Below, in pieces: positions 10,509-19,707 of a DNA stretch of 64,000 nucleotides. The stretch's first letter is position 1; every line of letters begins with the position of its first letter. Origin of the DNA: Rhododendron vialii (taxonomy: Eukaryota > Streptophyta > Magnoliopsida > Ericales > Ericaceae); assembly GCF_030253575.1 (NCBI RefSeq), contig NC_080557.1, positions 45,026,501-45,090,500 on the forward strand. Reading direction: 5' to 3'. The notes below the pieces were generated by a model. It had not been told where the DNA came from and made no database searches. It saw only the letters and a list, made by a program, of their open reading frames with translations. The translations under genes and the position numbers were made by a program.

Positions 10509-11085
10509 TAACGCAGCGGAATTAACAAAGAGATTAGTTGCGTACTAATCAAACGAATGATAGGTACTCGTAGCCACGAGCAGTTCTTGAATCTTCAAGA
10601 GAAAAAGACAAAGTCTGAATATTATTGATAATAAGCTGCATAAACTCTAGGTTACAAACCCTTAAATAGGCTGAAACCCTAGAAACCCTAAAAATAAATT
10701 TGGAAAATAAAAAGTCCCAGAATTTGGGGCTTTTCCTAAAATTGAAAACGGGAAAGAAAAACAAGATTTTCCCAAAAAGAATCAACTTAAAAGGAATTAC
10801 GGTCTAAGAGTTATTAACGAAACAAATCTTTCCTAAAACAGCAAAATAACGCAATTGAATGCCTAAACGAAGGAATTAGGTCGAAAAGCACCATCGATCA
10901 TCAACTTAGGGTTTATGAGTATTGACCGGAGCGCGAAAATAAGTCAGCCCACCAAGTTTGGGCCTATTCCGAGCTCGTCCGAATTTAACCAATTTGGGTA
11001 ATCTGAAATTAAATACCGTTTGGACTTTCGGGGCTTGGCTCGGTCCAGCTGATCATGGAATTGGGCCTCCACGTGTTCTACATCA
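10509..11085 (-). repeat. 5' LTR of the gypsy element (right)
   Basis: The 577-bp partner of 5366-5942. Its inner terminus reads TA instead of TG on the plus strand, one of the six visible transitions. The target duplication GATTT follows at 11086-11090. Confidence 0.95.
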
Positions 11086-11243
11086 GATTTCAGTTGTACT
11101 TTAGGGGCATGATTTTATTTTTCGAGCCAATTCGCCTCTAACGATCGATCACTTTTGACATACGGGCACTTATTTCCTTCCCCATTTCAGATACTTATAC
11201 AAGAGAGCCACCCAAAAGTTACCAGCCGCGAAAGCAGGCTACA

Positions 11244-11248
11244 GTAGG
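11244..11248. repeat. Target site duplication GTAGG, left copy (copia)
   Basis: GTAGG lies directly before the copia 5' LTR and is repeated at 16008-16012 directly after its 3' LTR. It falls within B3 exon 4. Confidence 0.95.
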
Positions 11249-11580
11249 TGTTGGGAATGCCTTGTTTATGCCTTGTATTCTTTAGTCCCACATTGGTTAA
11301 CTATGTTGCTCCTATTTATGTAGCCTATTATAAATAGGGCTTTTGGGGAACTTCTATTGTATCCTTTTGGGGCTGTCATATTGGTGGCCTTTCTAGACGA
11401 GTTACGGATCATAGCCGGCTCTTTGTATCTCTTCTTCACGTTGGTTAGTGAATCCTCTCTCTCCTCGCCCGTGGACGTACCCAACTTGGGGAACCACGTA
11501 TATCTTGTGTCTTTGTGATTTCTTGTTTAGTTTTTTCAATTTCTCGTTCTTAGCTTGCGTTTATAGCGTTCGTTACAACA
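11249..11580 (+). repeat. 5' LTR of the copia element
   Basis: This 332-bp repeat begins TGTTGGG and ends ACAACA. It carries a TATA-like TATAAATA at 11329-11336, the likely element promoter. By eye it is identical to 15676-16007. Confidence 0.97.
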
Positions 11581-11583
11581 AAT

Positions 11584-11595
11584 TGGTATCAGAGC
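11584..11595 (+). other. Primer binding site of the copia element
   Basis: TGGTATCAGAGC, complementary to initiator tRNA-Met, starts 4 bp after the 5' LTR. Confidence 0.93.
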
Positions 11596-11636
11596 CTTAG
11601 GTTGCAAAAACTAGGGTTTCGTTTCCGATTGTGGCT

Positions 11637-14600
11637 ATGGCGGCTAAATTTGAGATTGCGAAGTTTGATGGGCAGAGCAGCAGTTTCAGTCTTTGGAGAG
11701 TAAAGATGAAGGCTCTGCTAACCCAACAAGGATTGCACAAGGTTTTGTTAGGCAAGACTAGTTCTGGAATCAAAGAGGAAGATTGGGATGATACGGATGC
11801 CAAAGCTCTGAGTTCTATTCAGTTGAGTCTGGCAGATGACGTTCTTCGCGAGGTGGAAGAAGAAACTTCAGCAGCAGGAATTTGGCTGAAGTTGGAAGGC
11901 ATATATATGACGAAGTCGCTCACCAACAGGTTATATCTCAAACAACGTCTTTATACGTTTCGTATGCGAGAAGGTATACCTGTTAAAGATCATTTAGACG
12001 AGTTCAACCGTATTATTATGGATCTGAAAAATATTGATAGTAAAATTGAGGATGAGGACCAAGCCCTAATTTTGCTATGTTCTTTACCACTTTCGTATGA
12101 GCACTTTGTTACAACCCTATTGTATGGCAAAGACACGATATCCATGGAGGATGTTAAAGCCAGCCTATATTCGAAAGAATTGAGGAAAAAAGTGTCAGGT
12201 GAGGGTGATGCCCATGCGGAGGGTTTATTTGTTAGGGGAAGAACAACAGAAAGGGTGGAGTCGAGTAATAGGGGAAGATCCAAGTCATCAGGTAAGAAGA
12301 AGGGAAAGTGTAATTATTGCAAGAAACCCGGGCACTGGAAAAGTGACTGTTTAAAACTCAAAGAGAAGGAAAAAGAAGACCAGAAAGGGGGTAAAGTAAT
12401 TGCTGGAATTGCTGAAAGTTCAGATGAGTCAGATAATGTGTTATCAGTTACAGAGGGCGATTCTCGCTCTAATACCGAGTGGATTCTAGATTCTGGATGT
12501 TCATACCATATGTGTCCGCATAGAGAGTGGTTTTCTACTTATGAGGCGGTCAATGGTGGTACAGTTTTGATGGGCAACAACATGGCCTGTAAGACTGTTG
12601 GTTCAGGAACGATTCAGCTTAGGATGCATGACGGTATTGTTAGGACTTTATCTGAGGTTCGACATGTTCCGGATTTGAAGAAAAATCTTATATCCCTGGG
12701 TGCTCTTGATTCTCATGGTTGCAAATTCCTCGGTGAAGGTGGAGTTTTGAAAGTCTCAAGGGGTGCATTAGTACTGATGAAGGGTCAAAAGCGTGGTAAC
12801 CTTTATACACTCCAGGGCAGTACAGTTTTAGGTGCTGCAGCAACGGTTGCTTCATCCAAGGTTTCAGATTCAGACTTGACTCGTTTGTGGCATATGCGCC
12901 TTGGGCATATGAGCGAGAGGGGGATGACGGTTTTGAGCAAACAGGGTTTGCTATGTGGCCAGAAAATTGAGAAGCTGGATTTCTGTGAGCATTGTGTTTA
13001 CGGCAAGCAGTGCAGGGTAAAATTCAGTACAGCTGTTCATCGCACCAAAGGCACGGTGGATTATTTTCACTCGGATCTTTGGGGTCCCGCAGAGGTAACT
13101 TCTAAAGGTGGTTTTCGATATTTTATGAGTATTATAGATGATTTCTCTCGTAAAGTTTGGGTGTATATGTTGAAACATAAGAGTGACGCCTTTAATACAT
13201 TCAAACAGTTTAAAACTTTGATTGAGAATCAGACTGGTAAGAAAATAAAACGTTTGAGAACTGACAATGGTATGGAGTTTTGTCTTGGTGAGTTTGATAG
13301 GTTCTGCAGTGATGAGGGCATTGTGAGGCATCACACAGTGAGAAAAACCCCTCAGCAGAATGGTGTGGCTGAACGAATGAACAGGACTCTTTTGGAGAAG
13401 GCACGTTGTATGTTGTCCAATTCCGGATTGGGCAAAGAATTTTGGGCTGAAGCCGTTTCCACAACATGCTATTTGGTGAACAGGTCTCCGTCGACTGCTA
13501 TTGAGTGTAAGACTCCGTTTGAGGTATGGTCAGGTCATCCGGCTGATTATTCTGTGTTGCGTGTTTTTGGGTGTCCAGCTTACGCTCATGTGAATGAAGG
13601 TAAACTGGAGCCACGGGCCAAGAAGTGTATTTTCTTGGGTTATGCAGCAGGTGTCAAAGGGTACAGGTTATGGTGCTCTGATGATTTGAAGTTTTTGATC
13701 AGTAGGGATGTGACTTTTGATGAAAATTATCTGATTAAGGAGTCTAAGCAGGTTGATGATACAGTTCAGGAACATAGTGTTCCAAAGCAGGTGGAGTTTT
13801 TGGGTGAAGCTTCCGACTCAGGGAAGAAGCACATTGAGAAGCAAATTGAAGAGGAGTTCAAGAGTTCAGACACAGAGGTTGATGCATTAGTTGAGCAACC
13901 ACGCACTATTGCTAAAGATAGGCCAAGGAGGGAGATTCGGCCTCCTGAAAGGTATTCGGCTTATTCTGAGATGGTGGCCTATGCTTTATCAGTTGCTGAA
14001 ACAGTTGAGTATGAGGAGCCTTCAAGCTATACGGAAGCTATTTTGAGCGCTGAGTCTGCACAGTGGTTTGTTGCTATGAATGAGGAGATTGAGTCTCTTC
14101 AGAAGAATCAGACATGGGAGTTAGTAGAACCGCTGAAAGGGAAGAGGATTGTTGGATGCAAGTGGATCTTCAAGCGCAAACCAGGTATTCCAGGGGTAGA
14201 AGACGCTCGGTTTAAAGCTCGGCTAGTGGCGAAAGGATACAGCCAGAAGGAGGGTGTTGACTACAATGAGGTATTTTCACCAGTTGTAAAACATAGTTCC
14301 ATTCGCACTTTACTTGCTATTGTTGCATGTTATGATCTTGAGTTAGAGCAACTTGATGTCAAAACTGCGTTTTTGCATGGCGAGCTTGAGGAACAGATTT
14401 ATATGCGTCAGCCTGAGGGATTTGTTGTTTCTGGTAAGGAGGATCACGTTTGTTTACTTCGTAAATCTTTGTATGGCCTCAAGCAATCCCCTAGGCAGTG
14501 GTATAAGCGGTTTGATACTTTTATGATAAGCCAGTCATATTCAAGAAGTGAGTATGACAGTTGTGTATATTTTCGAAAACTTCCAGATGGTTCATTTGTT

Positions 14601-15581
14601 TATCTACTGTTGTATGTTGATGATATGCTTATTGCTGCCAAGAGTGTATCAGAAATCAACAGGTTGAAACAACAGTTAGGTGGTGAATTTGAGATGAAAG
14701 ATTTGGGTGCAGCAAAACGTATTTTGGGTATGGAGATTTGCAGAGATCGAGTAGCTGGCAAACTATTTTTGAATCAGAAGTCTTATGTTCTTAAAGTGCT
14801 TGAGCGCTTTGCCATGCAGAACTCGAAGCCAGTCAGTACCCCTTTGGCAGCACACTTTCGACTTTCAGCTGAGTTGTCACCACAGTCGGAGGATGAGGAG
14901 AAGTATATGTCTCAGGTTCCATATTCGTGCGCAGTTGGGAGCCTTATGTACGCCATGGTATGTACTCGTCCTGATATTTCACATGCAGTTAGTGTCGTTA
15001 GTCGTTATATGGGGCGTCCAGGAAAGGCACATTGGGAGGCTGTGAAATGGATACTACGGTATTTGTGCGGAACTGCAGGTGTTGGTCTATTGTTTGGGAT
15101 TGTCAATTCTGGTGATCATGCTGTTGGTTATGTTGATTCGGATTTTGCCGGTGACCACGATAAGAGGAGGTCTCTGACAGGTTATGTCTTTACTCTGTCC
15201 GGAAGTGCCATTAGTTGGAAAGCTACTTTACAGGCTACAGTTGCGCTGTCTACAACAGAAGCGGAGTATATGGCCATTGCTGAAGCTGTGAAGGAGGCAT
15301 TGTGGATGAGAGGTTTGCTTTGTGAGCTTGGTCTTACACAGGGTGTGAGTTCAGTATTTTGTGATTCGCAGAGTGCTATACATTTGACTAAAAATCTGAT
15401 GTATCATGAGAGGACCAAGCATATCGATGTCAGGTATCACTTCGTTCGGGATATCATCTCACAGAAGCAAGTTGAGGTGAAGAAAGTGGGTACGGCAGAT
15501 AACCCAGCAGATATGTTGACTAAACCGGTTCCAGTTGCCAAGTTCAAGCATTGCTTGGGCTTGCTTGGTATTTGCAGTTGA
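11637..15581 (+). CDS. Copia gag-pol polyprotein (1314 aa), intact
   Basis: I chose the ATG at 11637; an upstream GTG at 11631 is in frame but unlikely to be used. Domains in order: gag (about 1-220), a CCHC zinc knuckle (225-238), the protease active site DSG (285-287), the integrase with an H2C2 region (from WHMRLGH) and catalytic acids near 480, 543 and 579, reverse transcriptase with YVDD near 993-996, and RNase H with DSDFAG and the TEAEY motif. Integrase before reverse transcriptase is the Ty1-copia order. There are no stops or frameshifts, and all key residues are present, so the copy could be active. It is translated as one polyprotein and then cleaved by its own protease. Confidence 0.97.
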   Translation: MAAKFEIAKFDGQSSSFSLWRVKMKALLTQQGLHKVLLGKTSSGIKEEDWDDTDAKALSSIQLSLADDVLREVEEETSAAGIWLKLEGIYMTKSLTNRLYLKQRLYTFRMREGIPVKDHLDEFNRIIMDLKNIDSKIEDEDQALILLCSLPLSYEHFVTTLLYGKDTISMEDVKASLYSKELRKKVSGEGDAHAEGLFVRGRTTERVESSNRGRSKSSGKKKGKCNYCKKPGHWKSDCLKLKEKEKEDQKGGKVIAGIAESSDESDNVLSVTEGDSRSNTEWILDSGCSYHMCPHREWFSTYEAVNGGTVLMGNNMACKTVGSGTIQLRMHDGIVRTLSEVRHVPDLKKNLISLGALDSHGCKFLGEGGVLKVSRGALVLMKGQKRGNLYTLQGSTVLGAAATVASSKVSDSDLTRLWHMRLGHMSERGMTVLSKQGLLCGQKIEKLDFCEHCVYGKQCRVKFSTAVHRTKGTVDYFHSDLWGPAEVTSKGGFRYFMSIIDDFSRKVWVYMLKHKSDAFNTFKQFKTLIENQTGKKIKRLRTDNGMEFCLGEFDRFCSDEGIVRHHTVRKTPQQNGVAERMNRTLLEKARCMLSNSGLGKEFWAEAVSTTCYLVNRSPSTAIECKTPFEVWSGHPADYSVLRVFGCPAYAHVNEGKLEPRAKKCIFLGYAAGVKGYRLWCSDDLKFLISRDVTFDENYLIKESKQVDDTVQEHSVPKQVEFLGEASDSGKKHIEKQIEEEFKSSDTEVDALVEQPRTIAKDRPRREIRPPERYSAYSEMVAYALSVAETVEYEEPSSYTEAILSAESAQWFVAMNEEIESLQKNQTWELVEPLKGKRIVGCKWIFKRKPGIPGVEDARFKARLVAKGYSQKEGVDYNEVFSPVVKHSSIRTLLAIVACYDLELEQLDVKTAFLHGELEEQIYMRQPEGFVVSGKEDHVCLLRKSLYGLKQSPRQWYKRFDTFMISQSYSRSEYDSCVYFRKLPDGSFVYLLLYVDDMLIAAKSVSEINRLKQQLGGEFEMKDLGAAKRILGMEICRDRVAGKLFLNQKSYVLKVLERFAMQNSKPVSTPLAAHFRLSAELSPQSEDEEKYMSQVPYSCAVGSLMYAMVCTRPDISHAVSVVSRYMGRPGKAHWEAVKWILRYLCGTAGVGLLFGIVNSGDHAVGYVDSDFAGDHDKRRSLTGYVFTLSGSAISWKATLQATVALSTTEAEYMAIAEAVKEALWMRGLLCELGLTQGVSSVFCDSQSAIHLTKNLMYHERTKHIDVRYHFVRDIISQKQVEVKKVGTADNPADMLTKPVPVAKFKHCLGLLGICS

Positions 15582-15663
15582 TCGCCCCTCGGGGGCGTTT
15601 GGCGAGTGAGAGGTTAGAAGGGGATAGCTATATTTGGTGATTTGGTTCGGTGGAATTCAAGTC

Positions 15664-15675
15664 AAGGTGGAGAAT
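15664..15675 (+). other. Polypurine tract of the copia element
   Basis: AAGGTGGAGAAT directly precedes the 3' LTR. It is the expected plus-strand primer site. Confidence 0.85.
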
Positions 15676-16007
15676 TGTTGGGAATGCCTTGTTTATGCCT
15701 TGTATTCTTTAGTCCCACATTGGTTAACTATGTTGCTCCTATTTATGTAGCCTATTATAAATAGGGCTTTTGGGGAACTTCTATTGTATCCTTTTGGGGC
15801 TGTCATATTGGTGGCCTTTCTAGACGAGTTACGGATCATAGCCGGCTCTTTGTATCTCTTCTTCACGTTGGTTAGTGAATCCTCTCTCTCCTCGCCCGTG
15901 GACGTACCCAACTTGGGGAACCACGTATATCTTGTGTCTTTGTGATTTCTTGTTTAGTTTTTTCAATTTCTCGTTCTTAGCTTGCGTTTATAGCGTTCGT
16001 TACAACA
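15676..16007 (+). repeat. 3' LTR of the copia element
   Basis: The 332-bp partner of 11249-11580. Its TATAAATA (15756-15763) faces the remaining B3 exon, whose coding sequence resumes five bases after the LTR. Confidence 0.97.
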
Positions 16008-16012
16008 GTAGG

Positions 16013-16843
16013 GACCTCGAGTTGCTCCTTGAAGAAGAGGAGGCTGATTGGCCCAATGACCTGTTTCTCTTCGAAATGCAAGCACCAAACGACAACATTC
16101 TCACCATACCGGCACAAATGGCGGCCGAATACTTCACCATTCTATCTCTCCACGAAGCTATTCCAGACGAGAAACTAATACTACAATTCACCGATGCCGA
16201 AGCAAGGAACTGGGAGATTCCGTTCGAATACCACCCTGAGGAACAAGCTTTTATGAATGCAATCGTGTGGGCACAAATTTCCTATCTCCACAAGTTGAAA
16301 GAGTCCGATTTGATTCTCTTTTATAGACCGGTCCCTCGTTTGAACCTCGGGCATTACCTGATTGAGTTCGACAGGAGACAGGAATCCGAGGATCAGAAAC
16401 CCGAATTCAGACCGGAAAACTTCTTGTTCCCGCTCGAGTTGGACCAGAAAGCGAGGATTTCCCTTCCACAAGTAGAAGTGCTGATCCATCTCCCCGAGGT
16501 TAGGATCCCTCCAGGAATCCAGAAGACGGTGACGATAAAATTAACCGACAGTAAATGCAAGAATTGGCTCATGGACATCGTGCGATACGATGTTTCCTCG
16601 TACAGAATCGTAAAGGGATGGGAGGAGTTTGTGCAAAAGCATGAATTGGGAGCCATGGATGTGATCAGGTTTTACAAGCCGGTGAACCCTTCTCACAAGA
16701 AGCATTTTCTTATCGAGATTGTCAAAAACCGCGGTGGGGGAGCTAACCTTGCAGGGCCGAGTCACGGCGGCAGCTCAAAGGGAAAGGGAATTGCTTCGTG
16801 GATAGGTTGTGGAGAGTCAGGTAGAAGATCTGTTGCAAAGTGA
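16013..16843 (+). CDS. 3' part of interrupted B3 exon 4 (both B3 domains retained)
   Basis: This is an open coding remnant of the interrupted gene, ending at TGA 16841-16843. It keeps an acidic LLLEEEE stretch and two B3 domains: the first from LFLFEMQ to GHYLIEFDRR, the second from ENFLFPLELD to KKHFLIEIV, with KNWLMDIVRYD and GWEEF motifs. A Gly/Ser/Lys tail follows. The open frame also runs back into the LTR to 15875, but that start is GTG. The first in-frame ATG is at 16076, inside the first strand of B3 domain 1, and an out-of-frame ATG precedes it at 16056. Without transcript data I treat it as a remnant, possibly expressed from the LTR. Confidence 0.8.
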   Translation, partial: DLELLLEEEEADWPNDLFLFEMQAPNDNILTIPAQMAAEYFTILSLHEAIPDEKLILQFTDAEARNWEIPFEYHPEEQAFMNAIVWAQISYLHKLKESDLILFYRPVPRLNLGHYLIEFDRRQESEDQKPEFRPENFLFPLELDQKARISLPQVEVLIHLPEVRIPPGIQKTVTIKLTDSKCKNWLMDIVRYDVSSYRIVKGWEEFVQKHELGAMDVIRFYKPVNPSHKKHFLIEIVKNRGGGANLAGPSHGGSSKGKGIASWIGCGESGRRSVAK

Positions 16844-16989
16844 GGATTAGTGTTTTTGTTGTGTGGAATGGATACTCTATTGTAATGGAACAGTAGGTCT
16901 CAGTGTATTGCTTACTTGTTTTGGTCATGCTTAATTCTAGTTACTGAAATTGGGAGACATGAGCTGATAAGCCTAAAGAACTAGCTAGG

Positions 16990-18130
16990 GCTGCAACAAA
17001 TTGTGCTGCTGTTTTTGTTTTCGGGTAGGCGAAAAAGGACGGAGGAGAGGCCGACCAACATAAGAAAAAGCACAAGTTCATGCTTATTTTTTGTTTTAGG
17101 GTAAGAGAACTATTGTCAGAAGTGGTTTCAAGCGGCGGCGTGAAAAAGAGAACACTTAAAAAGACTGAAAATTTGCTCACACTTTGGAACCTATTATGTT
17201 ATTTAGAACAAGAAATACTACAAGTTCGTAATTCCCGACTAAGAATTTTAGGGTTTTCTCTATCCTGATCATTGGCAATTTGAACCCAATTGGGAGGTCA
17301 AGAGGAGGATGAACACCCAGATTGCATCCTCTCAAGTCCAAGATTTGGACTAGATGGGACAGTCAAAATTTGGATCATATGTTTATATAATCAATGGTTC
17401 GGATTTGCTCACAAACTCTTACCGGTAAGAGATGATAAGCAAATTCGAATCATTAATTGCAGCAATGAATGATCCGGATCCGATTTGTTCCAAATTAAAG
17501 ATCGGAGAGGATCCAATACCTAAACAGAAAAATACGCTCACTAAATCCCACTTTTCTTTTTCCTTTGGAGTTTACAATAGGGCACTCTCTAACGACTTCT
17601 CTTTTTGATCAAACGGCCAACTGAAAACAGATTTAACTGAAGCAAGATAGAAACTCTGTAACCAGAAACTATATATACTGACCTCTCTCAAACAAAGAAT
17701 CCGCCTCTCTCTCTCTCTCTCAAAGCCATCATCAGCAAGCGCTAACCACATTCAAGAAAGATCAAGAAAATGTCTGAAAGCAGAGAACTTGATTCAGGCC
17801 CAAGTGATAAAGAAGGGGAAAAAGGGAAGGATTCACAGGGTGAAGGAAAAGGAAAAGAAGAACGGAAATCAGAGGCGAATGTTTCAGAGGAAGCTTCAAA
17901 TACAGAGGTTGCTGAGAAAAAGAATTTGCGTACTTCTGGAGAAGAAAACGTCGATTCCGACGATTCACCGTCAAAGAAGAAGTTGAAACAGAGCAATGTT
18001 CCCCAAGCACAATCTGGGTAATGATTCTGTTTTTCGCCAAGAAAGCTCTTGATTTTCAAGAATTTTCTTGAATCTTCTCTCTCTAATATCTCTCTCCCTA
18101 TATATCTATCTATCAATATGACGAGTCAAT
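16990..18130 (+). repeat. Segmental duplicate: B3 promoter, leader and exon 1 (pair of 1003-2130)
   Basis: It aligns along its length with 1003-2130 and covers the promoter, CT leader, exon 1 and the start of intron 1 of the last B3 gene. Confidence 0.85.
17669..17679 (+). promoter_or_regulatory. TATA box of the second intact B3 gene
   Basis: CTATATATACT lies about 100 bp before the ATG at 17770, in the same arrangement as the paralogues at 1673 and 4335. A short (CT)8 leader tract follows at 17706-17721. Confidence 0.7.
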
Positions 18131-19084
18131 TGCATTTGATCACATTGCCTAACAACCTCTTTCCATCCCCATTACAGAGACCGATCCAAGCAACCCTCTG
18201 AAGATGTACAACCCAACACTGACCCCAATGAACCCAGCTCCGGCTCTGACTCAGACTCCGACATGGACTCAGACGAAAACAAGTACTGGCCAGACGAAGT
18301 GTTCCTCTTCGAAATGGAAGCCCCAAGCACGAACCGACTCGTCATTCCCCTCGAATTAGCCTCAACCCATTTCCCCCCTCTCGCCACCCGAAAACCGAAC
18401 GAGGTCGAAACCCTCCAATTCACAGACTCCCAGAACCACGAATGGTACATGCCGATCCAGTACTACCGCGACGAACGCGGGTTCATGATCCTAACCGGGT
18501 GGCAAGAGTTTTCCACCCAGTACGATCTGAAACCCATGGATTTGATCCGCGTTTACAAACCCGTACCCCGTCTCCACGCCCAGCATTTCATCATCGAGGT
18601 CGAGAAGAAACAGGGGAGGGTCGAAATCCCGGAATTCAGAGAAGAGAATTTCCTTTTCCAGATTGAGTTGGAACGGAGCGACATTGGATTCAAGAGGGTT
18701 TTCTTGGCGAGGGACGATGTGAGGAATTTCCCCGGGGTCAAGATGCAGGGGAGGAACAGGGAGAAGAAGATAATGAGGTTTACTGATGCTCAATCTAAGA
18801 ATTGGTATATGAATATTGTAAGGTATAGTGAGGAGAAGTATATGGTGATTGATGGGTGGCATGAGTTTGTGAAGGAGAGGGGTCTGGAAGCAGGGGATTT
18901 GGTTGGGTTTTATAAGCACGAGCATCCTTACCACAGGAAGCATTACCTTATTGGGATTGTGAAGAAAGATGGTGGGGGGGTTAATCCGGGTCAACCCGGT
19001 GGTGGAAGTGGGGCGGGTCGTGGTGGCACGGGGAGTAGTGATAGCGGTAGTTATAAGGGGAAGGAAATTGCTGGTGGAGATTGA
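17770..19084 (+). CDS. Two-domain B3 transcription factor, intact copy 2
   Basis: There are two exons, 17770-18017 and 18178-19084. The donor is GG|GTAATG and the acceptor ATTACAG|AGACC; the junction is phase 2, giving 384 aa. The N-terminal 83 residues are nearly the same as in the copy at 1786, including the basic KKKLK stretch. A Ser/Asp-rich linker leads to B3 domain 1 (about 122-225) and B3 domain 2 (about 239-344), with KNWYMNIVRY and GWHEF motifs, and a Gly-rich tail of about 40 residues. The third-base composition of exon 2 is more GC-rich in its first half than in copy 1. It is probably a nuclear DNA-binding protein of the REM-like B3 group, and its targets are unknown. Confidence 0.92.
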
Positions 19085-19552
19085 TCATGGCTTGGCTGAA
19101 GAACTAATGGACAGTGAAACCAGTAAACAAGGAGACTCGAAACAGCTCTTGCGTAATTCAGACGGTAGAGAGAGAGAGGGAAGATTGATTTAGTATTAGA
19201 TAAGTTTCACACATGTACTCTAAGGTTGTGATTTGGTGTGTATAGATTGGTAACAATGGTAAGTAAACAGTGTTTGTTCTTTTGAGTAACACAGATTCAA
19301 GTTAGTAAAAGCAAGTGTTCTCTCGCGTTTCTTTGTTCATTTCTGCAAGAATTGATGTGAAATGGTTGAGATTTGGGTGAAAGAAGATGAAGCTTGGTTC
19401 AATATCCTGTGACCAGCCTCCATGTAGCTTTCAACACACATGGAAAAGCCATGGATAGCGACTTGATACTTCAACGGTGATTAGTTGCAGGACCAGGTTG
19501 GGGTGCAATTTGGAAATAGAGTTCCAATTTGTTCTTATCCTTCTCTCTGTTC

Positions 19553-19698
19553 TTTTTTTTTTTTTGATAACCAAATGTCCGGACCATCTTATATGCACCT
19601 TGACGAATTCTGGAGAACCATAAACTTCACTAGTAGAAGCCCACTTGAAGCCGAAGTAAATCAGTTCTTATCCTTGCAAAGAGCAAATTTGTCCACCT
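19553..19698 (-). mobile_element. SINE-like remnant, antisense, split by a MITE
   Basis: A poly-T run at 19553-19565 followed by GATAACCAAATGTCCGG resembles the 3' end of a widespread plant tRNA-derived SINE read backwards. The copy is diverged. The foldback MITE at 19708-20115 interrupts what follows. Identification rests on my recall of the family's 3' end. Confidence 0.45.
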
Positions 19699-19707
19699 AT
19701 TGTTTAA

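Larger units (their letters stand above)
5366..11085 (-). mobile_element. Ty3-gypsy retrotransposon, defective, chromovirus-like
   Basis: This 5720-bp element lies on the minus strand with 577-bp LTRs at each end, the GATTT duplication, a tRNA-Met primer site beside its 5' LTR (right side) and a purine tract beside its 3' LTR (left side). The coding order gag, protease, reverse transcriptase, RNase H, integrase is the Ty3-gypsy order. The coding region has a gag-pol frameshift near 8777-8800 and an in-frame stop at 7466-7468, so this copy is not autonomous. The pol frame runs 142 bp into the 3' LTR, a trait I associate with CRM-type chromoviruses; that clade assignment is inference. It sits in intron 3 of a B3 gene. 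Confidence 0.95.
11249..16007 (+). mobile_element. Ty1-copia retrotransposon, intact, Tork-like
   Basis: This is a 4759-bp complete element. It has two 332-bp LTRs that look identical, the GTAGG duplication, a tRNA-Met primer site, one uninterrupted gag-pol frame and a purine tract. Identical LTRs and an open frame mean insertion was very recent on an evolutionary scale. The N-terminal gag pattern (LWRVKMKALLTQQGLHKVL) resembles Tork-lineage elements; the lineage is my inference. It interrupts exon 4 of a B3 gene in the sense orientation. Confidence 0.97.
4444..16843 (+). pseudogene. Two-domain B3 gene broken by two retrotransposons
   Basis: Four exons can be followed by splice sites and phase: 4444-4632, 4822-4955, 5061-5177, and exon 4 starting at 11191. 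Exon 4 is cut at 11248 by a copia element and resumes at 16013. Counting the 5-bp target duplication once, the pieces total 1329 bp, exactly 443 codons in one frame, so the pre-insertion allele encoded a 442-aa protein. Exon 1 resembles the acidic N-terminus of the other copies. Exons 2 and 3 are extra compared with the two-exon paralogues. Exon 4 carries both B3 domains. Intron 3 (5178-11190) holds a separate gypsy element, which splicing could in principle remove. The exonic copia insertion should abolish the full-length protein. Exon 2 is the least certain exon. Confidence 0.75.

Noticed and set aside
15875-16843. A 322-codon open frame starting in the copia LTR and running into B3 as one chimeric protein
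   Set aside because: The frame starts at GTG, not ATG. The first in-frame ATG is at 16076, so I report only the B3 part as a remnant.
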